From positions 186,001 to 250,000 of the forward strand of contig QQUF01000008.1 in the NCBI GenBank assembly GCA_008501735.1: DNA of 64,000 bases. The letters run 5' to 3'. The stretch's first letter is position 1; the number at the start of each line of letters is the position of its first letter. The notes under the pieces are model-generated. The model saw nothing but the letters and a program-made list of their open reading frames with translations. It did no database searches and had not been told where the DNA came from. The stretch comes from Calditrichota bacterium (lineage in GTDB: Bacteria; CLD3). A program made the translations under genes and the position numbers. Below are positions 33,892-43,284 of this stretch, in pieces.

Positions 33892-35451
33892 ATGTCAGAC
33901 CTTTCTTACTTATTAAAAATCGCTGTTGACCTAAACGCAACTTTGAGCAATTCCGACCGATACGAAAGAATTCTTGAAGTTGTAAAAAAAATCATTCCTT
34001 GTGATGCCGCCTCAATTTTGATTAAAGACGGAAATTCACTAATTCCACTTTCTGCTTTTGGACTTTGTCCCGAAGCCTTGACGAAAGATTATCCGATTGA
34101 AAAAAATCCTCGTTTGCAAATAATTTTGAATTCCCAAAAACCGATTTTGTTTCCACTTGACACTAAATTACCTGACCCTTTTGACGGTTTGGTTGAAGGA
34201 GACCCAAACGCTCTCGAACACGTTCACGCTTGTTTCGGTTGTCCTTTAATTGTTGAAAATGAAGTCATTGGAGTTTTAACAGCCGATTCGCTTGAACCTC
34301 ACGCTTTCGACAATTTGGATTTTGAAATTTTAGAAGCTCTCGGAGCTTTGGCAGGAGCAAGTTTACGGACTTCAAAGCTCATCGAAACTTTAGAAAAATT
34401 CTCACAACGTCAAACTCGAATTGTTGAAGATTTGGTTCAGACAACAAAACTTTCACGCGGAATCGAAATTTCAGGCGAATCAAAACCAATCAAAGAACTT
34501 AAAGAAAAGATTAAATTAGTCGCAAAATCCGACCTTTCGGTTTTGGTAACAGGCGAAACGGGTTCGGGAAAAGAACTCGTTGCAAGGTCAATTCATCACT
34601 ACTCGAATCGCGGAAACAATCCTATGATTTACGTGAATTGTGCCGCTTTGCCCGAAAGTGTCGCAGAAAGTGAACTTTTCGGACACACAAAAGGAGCGTT
34701 CACAGGAGCGGACAGAGAACGTTCCGGGAAATTTGAAATTGCAGATGGAGGAACGATTTTCTTAGACGAAATTGGTGAACTTCCGCTGACACTTCAACCG
34801 AAACTTTTACGGATTTTGCAAGAAGGCGAAATTCAAAGAGTTGGCTCTGATAAAACGCTAAAAGTTGACGTGAGAGTAATTGCAGCGACAAACAGAGATT
34901 TGGAAGAAGAGGTGAAAAACAAAAGATTCAGAGCAGACCTTTTTCATAGGCTGAATGTTTTTCCAATCAAAGCTCCGCCACTTCGAGAGCGTTTGGAAGA
35001 CATTCCTTTGCTTGTTGGAATGTTTTGCTACCAAAACCAAAGCAAGTACGGTTATCCGAACATTCGCTTGAGTCAAAGTTCTTACGAGAAACTGAAAAAT
35101 TACTCTTGGTACGGAAATGTTCGCGAGTTGAAAAACGTAATTTCTGCGGCGATTTTGAAAGCAAATTTCCGAACTCCGAATGAGGAAATTTTGATGATTG
35201 AACCACAGGATTTGGGTGAAGAATTTTTGAAAGAAGGCGGAAGTTTGGGAACAGACTTACAACCAAAAGAGAAAGCCGAAACTAACACTTTGCCCGATTT
35301 ACCTTTGAGTGAAGCAACAAAAGAATTTCAGAAAAACTTGATTCTACAAGCAGTCGAAAAAGCCGAAGGAAACTGGGCACAAGCCTCAAATCTTCTCGGA
35401 ATCCACAGAAGCAATTTATTCAATTTGGCGAAGAGATTGGGCTTGAAGTGA
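33892..35451 (+). CDS. norR: Nitric oxide-responsive sigma-54 activator NorR
   Basis: This 519-residue transcription activator has a GAF sensor (about 1-165), an AAA+ domain (Walker A GETGSGKE 221-228, sigma-54 contact loop GAFTGA 268-273) and a Fis-type HTH at the C-terminus. Residues that hold or sense the iron in E. coli NorR are kept here: R74 (R75), D98 (D99), H112 (H111), C114 (C113) and D132 (D131). Y98 is F97. It should sense NO and switch on ric-norZ through the sigma-54 promoter at 32999. The start at 33892 has AGGA upstream. A longer frame to 33856 runs into a repeat. Confidence 0.94.
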   Translation: MSDLSYLLKIAVDLNATLSNSDRYERILEVVKKIIPCDAASILIKDGNSLIPLSAFGLCPEALTKDYPIEKNPRLQIILNSQKPILFPLDTKLPDPFDGLVEGDPNALEHVHACFGCPLIVENEVIGVLTADSLEPHAFDNLDFEILEALGALAGASLRTSKLIETLEKFSQRQTRIVEDLVQTTKLSRGIEISGESKPIKELKEKIKLVAKSDLSVLVTGETGSGKELVARSIHHYSNRGNNPMIYVNCAALPESVAESELFGHTKGAFTGADRERSGKFEIADGGTIFLDEIGELPLTLQPKLLRILQEGEIQRVGSDKTLKVDVRVIAATNRDLEEEVKNKRFRADLFHRLNVFPIKAPPLRERLEDIPLLVGMFCYQNQSKYGYPNIRLSQSSYEKLKNYSWYGNVRELKNVISAAILKANFRTPNEEILMIEPQDLGEEFLKEGGSLGTDLQPKEKAETNTLPDLPLSEATKEFQKNLILQAVEKAEGNWAQASNLLGIHRSNLFNLAKRLGLK

Positions 35452-35520
35452 ATTTTAATTTAATCCTTTTGAATTTGCGTGCGTTATTACGTACCTTATG
35501 AAAAATCAAAGGAAAATTTT

Positions 35521-35763
35521 ATGAAAACAATAAATGCAACTCAAGCTCGTTCAAGTTTGTACAAATTAATTGATGATGCTTTTGAATCAAGTGAGCCAAT
35601 TCAAATTACAGGAAAAAGAACAAATGCAGTTTTAGTTTCCGAAGAAAATTGGCGTGCAATTCAAGAGACACTTTATCTTCTTTCGATTCCAAAAATGAGA
35701 GAATCAATAATTGAAGGAATGAACACACCAATTGAAGATTGTTCAGAGGAAATTGATTGGTGA
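35521..35763 (+). CDS. yefM: Antitoxin YefM (Phd/YefM family)
   Basis: This 80-residue antitoxin neutralises YoeB and represses its own promoter. The N-terminal Phd/YefM DNA-binding fold is recognisable (NATQARSSLYKLIDDAFESSEPIQITGKRTNAVLVS). The acidic C-terminus (PIEDCSEEIDW) wraps the toxin. AAAGGAAAA lies before the ATG. An in-frame longer start at 35479 lacks support. An imperfect palindrome GTGCGTTATTACGTAC just upstream (about 35479-35494) may be the operator. Confidence 0.92.
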   Translation: MKTINATQARSSLYKLIDDAFESSEPIQITGKRTNAVLVSEENWRAIQETLYLLSIPKMRESIIEGMNTPIEDCSEEIDW

Positions 35764-36023
35764 GTTGGAAAGTTATTTTTACAAAGCAAGCAAAAAAAGA
35801 TGCTAAGAAGTTGACTTCAGCAGGTTTAAAACCCAAAGCGGAAATGCTAATAAAAATTCTCAAGGAAAACCCTTACCAAAATCCACCTCCTTACGAAAAA
35901 CTTATTGGTGACCTTTTAGGAGCTTACTCAAGAAGAATAAATATTCAACATCGAATTGTTTACCAAATTTTTGAAGAGCAAAAAGTAGTTAAAGTGATTC
36001 GGCTTTGGACTCATTACGAATGA
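35760..36023 (+). CDS. yoeB: Toxin YoeB (Txe/YoeB family)
   Basis: This ribosome-dependent mRNA interferase has 87 residues. It starts at GTG, overlapping the antitoxin stop by three bases (GTGA at 35760-35763). Catalytic residues of E. coli YoeB match in position: E46 and R65 exactly, and the His-Tyr pair near the end (H85-Y86, versus H83-Y84). The toxin is therefore predicted to be active and to be kept in check by YefM. Confidence 0.93.
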   Translation: MSWKVIFTKQAKKDAKKLTSAGLKPKAEMLIKILKENPYQNPPPYEKLIGDLLGAYSRRINIQHRIVYQIFEEQKVVKVIRLWTHYE

Positions 36024-36048
36024 ATATTTTCGGAGTAAAACTTTATTG

Positions 36049-36477
36049 CTAAGATTTCTCCGTAAACCCTTTCAAACTACCCAAAAGAAAATCCCAAACA
36101 TTGAGCATTACGGCGTGCATTTCTTCGGATTTGAAATTTGTGTGTTCGACTTTGAGTAAAGTGCCATTTTCTGAACTTGAAATTGTATAGCAAATTGTCA
36201 AATGATTTTCAGGAAGTCTTTCCGTTCCGTGATTTGTACTCCAATAAGTGTACTGAAATTTCTCATTTGGTTCTAAAATGTCAATCGTTCCAAAATCTGT
36301 AAAAGGAATGCCTTCAAGTTCACCTTTGTAAAGAACTTCGTCTCCGACTTTCCAATCAGAAACTACTTCTTTGAGTGGCAAATACTGAATGATTTTTTCC
36401 GAGTTTGTCAATGCTTCAAACACGACACTTGGTTTGGCATTAATTAAAATTTCTTTTTCAATCGATAAGTTTTTCAT
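36049..36477 (-). CDS. SRPBCC/AHSA1-domain protein
   Basis: This 142-residue protein has the Aha1/START-like helix-grip fold: KEILINAKPSVVFEALT at the start, WKVGDEVLYKG and FTDFGTIDILEPNEKFQYTYW in the sheet, and a long C-terminal helix (MLNVWDFLLGSLKGF). Such proteins bind hydrophobic ligands. The ligand cannot be inferred. I chose the ATG at 36477, because a frame running further upstream gives a non-family N-terminus. It converges with yoeB. Confidence 0.75.
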   Translation of the reverse strand: MKNLSIEKEILINAKPSVVFEALTNSEKIIQYLPLKEVVSDWKVGDEVLYKGELEGIPFTDFGTIDILEPNEKFQYTYWSTNHGTERLPENHLTICYTISSSENGTLLKVEHTNFKSEEMHAVMLNVWDFLLGSLKGFTEKS

Positions 36478-36549
36478 TTCTCTAAAATCTCTGTTTTTGG
36501 TATAAAAAAAGTTCCAACGCAAGAGCTTTGGAACTGGAAAATTTATGCT

Positions 36550-36577
36550 GTAGGGAACAAAAATTTTTGTTCCCTAC
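36550..36577. repeat. Palindromic repeat family A, copy 2
   Basis: A 28-bp perfect palindrome identical to that at 23892 is followed by AAATT. It lies between nuoF and the SRPBCC gene, both on the minus strand, and could act as a terminator for nuoEF. Confidence 0.9.
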
Positions 36578-36592
36578 AAATTCAAATCTAAT

Positions 36593-37957
36593 TTAAGTCG
36601 CAACAACTTCCGCAATTGCATTTTTTGGTGTTTTGATTGATTTGTCGCGTTTGATTAATGGCTCGTGGTTTTTGCAAAAATGCTCGAATTCGTCTCTGTA
36701 TTTTTTAATCAAAGCGATTGTGGGCCAACTTCCTGCTTCACCGAGAGCACAAATTGTTTTGCCGAGTTTTCCACGACTAAAATCAATGTCGCCACCAACG
36801 TAATCTGCAACATTTAAAACCAATTCGATGTCTTCGGGTCTTCCTTCACCACTTTTGATTCTTTGTAACATTCTTGCCATCCAAGGCATTCCTTCACGAC
36901 AAGGAGTACATTGCCCACAAGATTCGTGAGCGTAAAATTTCAAGAGATTCAAGCAAACGTCAACCATACAAGTTGTTTCATCCATCACAATTACTCCACC
37001 TGAACCAAGACTCGAACCTGCATTTTTGAGAGCGTCGAAATCCATATCGACATCGCATTCTTCGGCTTTGAGAACAGGCATTGAAGAACCGCCCGGAATT
37101 ACAGCTTTAAGTTTGTGTCCGTCACGAATTCCACCACAGTAATCGTTTATCAAAGTCATTAGGTTTAGCCCAAGAGGAACTTCGTAAACTCCGGGTAAAT
37201 TCACGTGACCGCTAACGGAAAGTAATTTTGTACCTGTGTTGTTTGGCTTTCCAATTTCTGAAAATGCTTCGCCACCGTTTTCGATAATCCAAGGAACATT
37301 GGCAATTGTCTCAACATTGTTTACCAAAGTTGGACACATAAAAACTCCGATTGCCGCAGGAAAATAAGGTGGTTTGATTCTCGGATAACCTCTTCGTCCT
37401 TCGAGAGAATTGAGCAGTGCAGTTTCTTCACCACAAATGTAAGCTCCGGCTCCTCTGTGAACTGTGAGTTCAAGGTCAAAACCTGAACCTAAAATATTTT
37501 TGCCCAAGAAACCTTTTGCGTAGGCTTCTTCGATGGCTTTTTCTAAAATTAATGCTTGTTTGTAATATTCACCACGAATATAAATGTATGCGACGTGAGC
37601 CTCAACAGCATAAGAAGTAATGATAATTCCTTCAATCAACATATGAGGATCTTTTTCGATTAACCAACGGTCTTTGAAAGTTCCGGGTTCTGATTCGTCA
37701 GCATTTACAACAACGTAATTTGGCTTTTTCTTTCTGTCACCAATTGGCATAAATCCCCATTTAATTCCTGCGGGAAAACCGGCTCCTCCACGACCTCTAA
37801 CTCCGGAAGTTTTGACTTCGGAAGTGATTGCAGTGTTTTCCATTTTGAGGGCTTTTTTGAGAGCAGAGTAAGCTCCGTGTTTCATTGCAACATCGATTTG
37901 GTGTGAATTTTCGATGCCGTCTTTTGCCATTAAAATTTTTATGTCGTTCTTAGCCAT
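36593..37957 (-). CDS. nuoF: NADH-quinone oxidoreductase subunit F
   Basis: This 454-residue subunit holds the NADH and FMN sites and a 4Fe-4S cluster of complex I. The NADH-binding glycine-rich stretch is GRGGAGFPAGIKW and the FMN region is ADESEPGTFKDR. The cluster motif is SCGQCTPCREG, with a further Cys downstream in TICALGEAGSWP. It overlaps nuoE by one base at 37957. The same subunit type occurs in NAD-linked hydrogenases and formate dehydrogenases, so complex I is the likely but not proven home. Confidence 0.93.
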   Translation of the reverse strand: MAKNDIKILMAKDGIENSHQIDVAMKHGAYSALKKALKMENTAITSEVKTSGVRGRGGAGFPAGIKWGFMPIGDRKKKPNYVVVNADESEPGTFKDRWLIEKDPHMLIEGIIITSYAVEAHVAYIYIRGEYYKQALILEKAIEEAYAKGFLGKNILGSGFDLELTVHRGAGAYICGEETALLNSLEGRRGYPRIKPPYFPAAIGVFMCPTLVNNVETIANVPWIIENGGEAFSEIGKPNNTGTKLLSVSGHVNLPGVYEVPLGLNLMTLINDYCGGIRDGHKLKAVIPGGSSMPVLKAEECDVDMDFDALKNAGSSLGSGGVIVMDETTCMVDVCLNLLKFYAHESCGQCTPCREGMPWMARMLQRIKSGEGRPEDIELVLNVADYVGGDIDFSRGKLGKTICALGEAGSWPTIALIKKYRDEFEHFCKNHEPLIKRDKSIKTPKNAIAEVVAT

Positions 37958-38442
37958 TACGCTTTTTCTCTTAGTAAATCAATTATTTTGTCAAGTTTGT
38001 CTGCATTCAAATTTTCGTAGTAATCAAAGTTTACTCGCATCATTGGAGCAGTTCCGCAAGAACCAAGACATTCACCTTTGCGAAGTGAAAAAAGCCCATC
38101 GTCTGATGTTTCGCCCATTTTGATTCCGAGCTTGTTTTCCAAATGGTCAACAACAGTTGAAGCTCCCATAAGTTCACAACTCAAAGTGTGACAAACTTCA
38201 ACTACAAATTTTCCCATTGGCTGATTGTAATACATTGTGTAAAACGACATAGTGTCGTGAACATCGAGCTCCGTTAAATCCAAAAGTTCTGCAATGTATT
38301 TGATTGCTTCGGGAGAAACCCAACCGCCAAATTCTGCTTGTGCAAGGTGCAAAACAGGTAAAAGAGCAGCACGTTTGTTTGGGTAACGAGTTAAAAGGTG
38401 GTCAAATTTTTCTTTAGCTTTGTCTGAAAATTCTACAGTCAT
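37957..38442 (-). CDS. nuoE: NADH-quinone oxidoreductase subunit E
   Basis: This 161-residue subunit has a thioredoxin-like fold and a 2Fe-2S cluster bound by C84, C89, C125 and C129 (VCHTLSC and CLGSCG). It passes electrons with NuoF, encoded directly downstream with a one-base overlap. nuoG and other complex I genes are not in the window. It is divergent from the PAP2 gene, and the 120-base gap between them holds the promoters. Confidence 0.93.
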   Translation of the reverse strand: MTVEFSDKAKEKFDHLLTRYPNKRAALLPVLHLAQAEFGGWVSPEAIKYIAELLDLTELDVHDTMSFYTMYYNQPMGKFVVEVCHTLSCELMGASTVVDHLENKLGIKMGETSDDGLFSLRKGECLGSCGTAPMMRVNFDYYENLNADKLDKIIDLLREKA

Positions 38443-38562
38443 TTTTTTATTTCGATAATTTTATCAGTTTTTTACAACAGAGTGTTTTTTTATAAAATAA
38501 CTCTGCCTAAATTAAGGTGCGAATTTAAAATATTTTAAATAAAATCCCTAATCTTTTTACAA

Positions 38563-39096
38563 TTGATTGAAGCACTCCAAATTTTCGACGAAACAGTTTT
38601 CCGATTCTGCAATTCTACACTGCAAAATCCATTTTTTGATTTTCTGATGCCTTTGTTTTCAGATTTTAAGATGTGGATTCCTGTCGTTCTGCTCCTGTTT
38701 TGGAAACCGATTAAAGAAAAAGATAAAAGCTTGTTAATTTATCTTTTTGCAATTGCTGTTTTTGTTGGCTTTACTGATTTCTTAACGAGTAAGGTTCTAA
38801 AAGAATTTTTCGCAAGACCAAGACCTTACAATTTTTTGGAAAACGTGAACTTGTTAGCAGTTGCAAAACAGTCATTTTCGTTCCCTTCTTCTCACGCAGT
38901 AAATCTTAGTGTTGCTGTTTTTCTTTTGTCTAAGAAGTTTGAGAAATTGAAAATTTTACTTTTTGTTCTTTTGGCTTTAGTGTGTTTCTCAAGAATTTAT
39001 ATCGGAGTTCATTACTTTTTAGATGTTTTTTGCGGAGTAGTTTTAGGATTTATTTTGTCTAAAATTTTTGAGAAAGGAATGAAGAAAATCGAGTAG
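38563..39096 (+). CDS. PAP2-family membrane phosphatase
   Basis: This 177-residue protein probably dephosphorylates a lipid pyrophosphate such as undecaprenyl diphosphate. The three PAP2 motifs are present: K-x6-RP (KEFFARPRPY), PSSH in FPSSHAVNLS and SRIYIGVHYFLD. It has several hydrophobic segments. It starts at TTG (MIEALQIFDE) without a clear ribosome site. The stop TAG lies inside a family-B palindromic repeat, which begins at the last codon, so the original 3' end may have been altered by the repeat. Confidence 0.88.
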   Translation: MIEALQIFDETVFRFCNSTLQNPFFDFLMPLFSDFKMWIPVVLLLFWKPIKEKDKSLLIYLFAIAVFVGFTDFLTSKVLKEFFARPRPYNFLENVNLLAVAKQSFSFPSSHAVNLSVAVFLLSKKFEKLKILLFVLLALVCFSRIYIGVHYFLDVFCGVVLGFILSKIFEKGMKKIE

Positions 39097-39120
39097 AGAC
39101 GCAATGCATTGCGTCTCTAC
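39093..39120. repeat. Palindromic repeat family B, copy 2
   Basis: A 28-bp perfect palindrome with arm GTAGAGACGCAATG lies between the convergent PAP2 and tpiA genes. Its second to fourth bases (TAG) are the stop codon of the PAP2 gene. Confidence 0.9.
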
Positions 39121-39129
39121 ATTAAAAAT

Positions 39130-39891
39130 CTAAAATCCTTCTGCGACTTCAATTAAGTCTCTGAAAGAATCCGGTTCCAAACAAGCTCCACCAATCAAAC
39201 CACCGTCAATGTCAGGTTGTGAAAGAAGTTCTTTAGCGTTTGCAGCTTTCATACTTCCACCGTACTGAATTCTGACAGATTGAGCAAGATTATTTGAGTA
39301 GAGTTCAGCCATTAAATTTCTGATGAATGCGTGAACTTCTTGTGCTTGTTCAGGACTTGCAACTTTTCCTGTTCCGATTGCCCAAACAGGCTCGTAAGCG
39401 AGAACGAGTTTTGATGCTTGTTCTTCAGAAAGCCCTGCAAAAAGTGCTCTTACTTGTCTTTCAATTACATTCATCGTTTGGTTGTCTTCACGTTCTTCAA
39501 GAAGTTCGCCAATACAAACGATTGGTTTCAAGCCTTTTTCAAGTGCTTTGTGGACTTTTTGGTTTACAGTTTGGTCTGTTTCGTTGAAGTATTGTCTGCG
39601 TTCTGAATGTCCGATAATCACAAATTCACAACCTGCAGAAAGAAGCATTTCAGCAGAAATTTCGCCTGTGAAAGCACCTTTGTCTTCGTAGTGCAAATTT
39701 TGAGCTCCAACTCCGATGTTTGTTGAATCTAAAATTTGGCTCACTTGTGAAAGTGATGTGAAAGTCGGGCAGACAACAATGTCTGTTTTTTTGAAATTGA
39801 TGAGTTTAACCTTGAGCATTTTAACAAACTGAATCGCTTCCGAGTTTGTTTTGTGCATCTTCCAGTTACCTGCAATTATTTTTCTACGCAT
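39130..39891 (-). CDS. tpiA: Triosephosphate isomerase
   Basis: This glycolytic enzyme interconverts dihydroxyacetone phosphate and glyceraldehyde 3-phosphate. It is a TIM barrel of 253 residues with start AGNWKMHKT (Lys active site), catalytic His in FVIIGHSERR and catalytic Glu in LAYEPVWAIGTGK. The phosphate loop GGSMKAAN and GGLIGGACL follow. pgk and a lipoprotein gene lie upstream on the same strand. Confidence 0.97.
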   Translation of the reverse strand: MRRKIIAGNWKMHKTNSEAIQFVKMLKVKLINFKKTDIVVCPTFTSLSQVSQILDSTNIGVGAQNLHYEDKGAFTGEISAEMLLSAGCEFVIIGHSERRQYFNETDQTVNQKVHKALEKGLKPIVCIGELLEEREDNQTMNVIERQVRALFAGLSEEQASKLVLAYEPVWAIGTGKVASPEQAQEVHAFIRNLMAELYSNNLAQSVRIQYGGSMKAANAKELLSQPDIDGGLIGGACLEPDSFRDLIEVAEGF

Positions 39892-39958
39892 TGTTTTTTC
39901 CTCTGAAATTTATTTTTGTAAAGCGTGAAGCCCACTGAGAGCGTTCAACCCGCAAAAT

Positions 39959-40387
39959 CTATTTTTTTCTTTTGATTGCAAAACCTGTGATTTTGTAACC
40001 ATCTCTGTTAATTTTTGCTTTTTTGTTTTCTCTTATTTCTCGGGAAACGTAAAATTGTGTTAAAGCATCAGCTCCCATTTTACTCGCTTTATCGTAAGCG
40101 ACTTTAAGTAAAACTTGTGGAGAAATTGGTTCATGTACCCATCTAAGAACTCTATTTGTAGTTTTTGTCTCAAATGGTTTAAGGTTTGCTTCGGGAAAAT
40201 ACTTGATTTCTAACAAACCAACTGATTCATAATCTCCAGCGTAAATATTTGGAGTAAACATAAAACCTTTTGCAGAAAACTCTGAAAAGTCGAAAGCAAT
40301 CATTTCAGTTTCCTCAGGAATCTGAGTAAGTTGTGTACAACTCAAAAAAACCACTGCTAAAAGAGAAAGTAAAATTAATCTTCTCAT
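39959..40387 (-). CDS. Hypothetical lipoprotein
   Basis: This 142-residue protein has a short signal peptide and lipobox (LAVVFLSC, Cys near residue 17). The body ends in a basic tail (FAIKRKK) and includes KVAYDKASKMGADALTQFYV, similar to YbjQ/heavy-metal-binding-like and SIMPL-like small folds, but no family is certain. It lies between pgk and tpiA on the same strand with short gaps, which probably reflects operon position rather than a glycolytic role. Confidence 0.65.
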   Translation of the reverse strand: MRRLILLSLLAVVFLSCTQLTQIPEETEMIAFDFSEFSAKGFMFTPNIYAGDYESVGLLEIKYFPEANLKPFETKTTNRVLRWVHEPISPQVLLKVAYDKASKMGADALTQFYVSREIRENKKAKINRDGYKITGFAIKRKK

Positions 40388-40476
40388 CTCGAAAAATCCT
40401 CAATTTGAAATTATTCCACTCAGAGCCTCACTAAAAGTGAGAATCTGAGTTTTTATTAGTCATTAATAATTAATCA

Positions 40477-41676
40477 TTATTCATTAGAAAGTGCTTCGAC
40501 TCCGGGTAGTTTCTTGCCTTCTAAAAATTCTAAAGAAGCTCCACCGCCAGTTGAAATATGAGTCATTTGTGAAGCAAGTCCGGATTTTTTTACAGCAGAA
40601 GCAGAGTCGCCACCACCAATGATTGTAATTCCGCCATTTTCGGTGCATTCTGCTAAAGCTTCTGCGATTTTGTTTGTTCCCAATGCAAAATTTGACATTT
40701 CGAAAACTCCCATTGGTCCGTTCCAAACAACTGTTTTGCTTTCTGTAATTGCTTTTGAAAAAGCTGAAATACTTTCGTCTCCGATGTCAAGTCCCATCCA
40801 ACCGTTAGGAATTTCGTTGACTGAAACTGATTTTCTGTTGGCTTCGTTGTCGAATTTGTCAGCAACAACAACGTCTGTTGGAAGCATAAAATTTACGCCT
40901 TTGGATTTTGCTTTTTCAAGAATTTCTTTTGCCATTTCGATTTTGTCTTCTTCGACCAAAGAACCACCGATTGAAAGACCTTGTGCTTTGTAAAAAGTAA
41001 AAATCATTCCACCGCCGACAAGCAAATTGTCAACTTTGTCGAGTAAAGAATCCATCACGTCGATTTTACCTGAAATTTTTGAACCGCCAATAATTGCCGT
41101 AAAAGGTCTTTTAGGAACTGTTAAAGCACTTCCGAGGTAATCCAATTCTTTTTTCATTAAGTAACCGCTTGCACAAGTTTCAAAAAAATCTGTTACTCCT
41201 TGAGTCGAAGCGTGAGCTCTGTGAGCTGCTCCAAAAGCGTCGTTTACGTAAATGTCTCCGAGTTCAGCGAGTTGTCGTGCAAAATTTGAATCGTTTTTTG
41301 TCTCTTCTCCGTGGAAGCGTAAATTTTCAAGAATTAGAATTTCTCCATTTTGGAGTGAAGAGGCTAATCTTTTTGTTTCTTCGCCGATGCAGTTGTTTGA
41401 AAATTTGACTTCTTTATTAAGGATTTCGCAAAGCCTTTGTGCAACAGGGCTCAAAGACATCTCAGGAACAACACTTCCTTTTGGTCTTCCCAAATGGCTC
41501 ATCAAAATCACTTTTGCACCTTCGGAAACGAGTTTGTTGATTGTTGGAAGAGTCGCTTGGATTCTTTTGTCATCAGTTATATTTTGGTTTTCGTCTAACG
41601 GAACGTTAAAATCAACTCTAACAAGAACGCGTTTCCCATTTAAATTTTTTATGTTATCAATTGAAAGTTTTTTCAT
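40477..41676 (-). CDS. pgk: Phosphoglycerate kinase
   Basis: This glycolytic enzyme makes ATP from 1,3-bisphosphoglycerate. The 399-residue protein has the signature [14 protein letters not shown] near the start, [10 protein letters not shown], and the C-terminal nucleotide segment GGGDSASAV with [17 protein letters not shown]. The size and motifs are those of the standard enzyme. It starts at the ATG at 41676, with AAGGAG upstream. It is divergent from the TPR gene. Confidence 0.97.
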   Translation of the reverse strand: MKKLSIDNIKNLNGKRVLVRVDFNVPLDENQNITDDKRIQATLPTINKLVSEGAKVILMSHLGRPKGSVVPEMSLSPVAQRLCEILNKEVKFSNNCIGEETKRLASSLQNGEILILENLRFHGEETKNDSNFARQLAELGDIYVNDAFGAAHRAHASTQGVTDFFETCASGYLMKKELDYLGSALTVPKRPFTAIIGGSKISGKIDVMDSLLDKVDNLLVGGGMIFTFYKAQGLSIGGSLVEEDKIEMAKEILEKAKSKGVNFMLPTDVVVADKFDNEANRKSVSVNEIPNGWMGLDIGDESISAFSKAITESKTVVWNGPMGVFEMSNFALGTNKIAEALAECTENGGITIIGGGDSASAVKKSGLASQMTHISTGGGASLEFLEGKKLPGVEALSNE

Positions 41677-41757
41677 TTAAGTGTTCTCCTTGAGAAAAAT
41701 TTTTCTTAAAGTTCAACTTTTAGTGTAAAATCAGAATTTACTAAAGCATTCAAAATT

Positions 41758-43272
41758 ATGTTAAAAACTGTATTTTTAAAAGCATTTTCTTTAATTTGGC
41801 TACTTAATTTCGGTTTAATTTACGGAAGTGAGAGACTTTCGGTTGAGGCTCAAAAGCAAATTGAAAGAGGAATCGACAAGACTTACCGAATGGACTTTCA
41901 AAATGCGATTTCCTGTTTCGATTCGACGATTAAAGATTTTCCTGAAAGACCTGAAGGTTACTTCTTCAAGTCCGCAAATTATTTTTGGCAAACTTCCGTC
42001 AACCTCAAAGACGAAGACCGAATCGAAAAATTCAGAATAAATACTGAACTCACAATCGAAAAAGCCGAAGAACTCGAAGAAACTAAAGATTTAAAATTTT
42101 TTCTTGGAGCGAGTTACGGAAATCTTGGTCGTTACCACGCTTTGAAAGCAAATTGGATTCGAGCTTATTGGTACGGCAAAAAAGGTAAAAATTATCTCGA
42201 AGAGCTTGTAGAAATGGATTCGACTTACTACGACGCTTACCTTGGACTTGGGATTTTTCATTACTACGCAGATATTTTACCATCTTTCGTTAAAGTTTTA
42301 AGTGGAATTCTAGGAGTTAAAGGAGACAGAGAAAGAGGACTCTACGAACTAAAACTTGCCGCAGAAAAAGGAACTTACAGCAGAGTAGAAGCGATTTACA
42401 TTTTGACAGACCTTTATGTTGACCTCGAAGGAGAATACACAAAAGCTGAGCAACTTTGCCATCAAATTCAAAAAGAATTTCCGCAAAATTATGGTTTCCT
42501 TTACAATCTTGGAAAAGCATACCAATTTCGTGGCGAAGCAAACAAAGCTATCGCTGTTTACTCCGAAATGATTTCACGAATTGACACAACTTTAGCACCT
42601 GAAATTTACATTGTCGGTTATTACCAAAAAGCTGAAACTTACGCTTCGATTGACGAATATGAAAATGCGATTAAGGCTTACGAGACTCTTCGGAATTTTC
42701 CTTACTCACAAGGAACTTGGCAAGGGCTTTGGGGAAAATTGCGTTTGGGAGAAGCCTATGAAATTCTTGGACAAAGAGAAAAGGCTGTCGAAATTTACAA
42801 ACAAGTTGAAGACTCAGACAAGTTTGAAAAACCTCGTAAAGAAGCTAAAAGGCGAATCAAAAATCCGATGAGTGAATTAGAAATTTTGTCTCTAAGAACA
42901 ACAAATTTGGAGCAAGGTGAAAAGCATCAAAAAGTAGTAAAACTTTCAGAAGAATATTTCTCAAAGAATCCGAAAATAGGAAAAGACCAAGAAGAACTTT
43001 TTGGCGAAGTTCACTACCGTTTGGGAAAATCTTACACAGCAATCGAAAACTACGGCAAAGCAAAAACTACTTTTGAAAAAGTGCTAAAATTCGACAAAGT
43101 TTCTTCTGCACGCAAAGGTTGGGCTTACTTCTTCCTTGGAAAAGTGAATTACATTCTCGGAAACGATTCTTTGGCAAAAGAGAATTTTCAAAAAAGTTTG
43201 AAAGAGGACACAACCGAATGGCTTCTTGTCAGAGAAATCGAAAAAATTTATCCGAACTTTTTTAAGGGTTGA
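41758..43272 (+). CDS. Exported TPR-repeat protein
   Basis: This 504-residue protein has an N-terminal signal segment (LKAFSLIWLLNFGLIYG) and about eight tetratricopeptide repeats across its length (for example AISCFDSTIKDFPERPEGYFFK, NYGFLYNLGKAYQFRGEANKA and KAKTTFEKVLKFDK-type helices). TPR arrays bind other proteins. It is probably periplasmic or outer-membrane associated. The gene just downstream is a restriction endonuclease, 12 bases away, so a shared transcript is possible but probably not functional. Confidence 0.82.
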   Translation: MLKTVFLKAFSLIWLLNFGLIYGSERLSVEAQKQIERGIDKTYRMDFQNAISCFDSTIKDFPERPEGYFFKSANYFWQTSVNLKDEDRIEKFRINTELTIEKAEELEETKDLKFFLGASYGNLGRYHALKANWIRAYWYGKKGKNYLEELVEMDSTYYDAYLGLGIFHYYADILPSFVKVLSGILGVKGDRERGLYELKLAAEKGTYSRVEAIYILTDLYVDLEGEYTKAEQLCHQIQKEFPQNYGFLYNLGKAYQFRGEANKAIAVYSEMISRIDTTLAPEIYIVGYYQKAETYASIDEYENAIKAYETLRNFPYSQGTWQGLWGKLRLGEAYEILGQREKAVEIYKQVEDSDKFEKPRKEAKRRIKNPMSELEILSLRTTNLEQGEKHQKVVKLSEEYFSKNPKIGKDQEELFGEVHYRLGKSYTAIENYGKAKTTFEKVLKFDKVSSARKGWAYFFLGKVNYILGNDSLAKENFQKSLKEDTTEWLLVREIEKIYPNFFKG

Positions 43273-43284
43273 GAAGATAATATT

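Noticed and set aside
36031-36064. Possible terminator hairpin between yoeB and the SRPBCC gene (CGGAG / CTCCG)
   Set aside because: The stem is only five bases with a loop over 20 bases, so it is not a convincing terminator.
36593-38442. nuoEF as subunits of an NAD-linked hydrogenase or formate dehydrogenase
   Set aside because: It is possible for this subunit pair, but no hydrogenase or formate dehydrogenase gene is in the window, and complex I is the simpler assignment.
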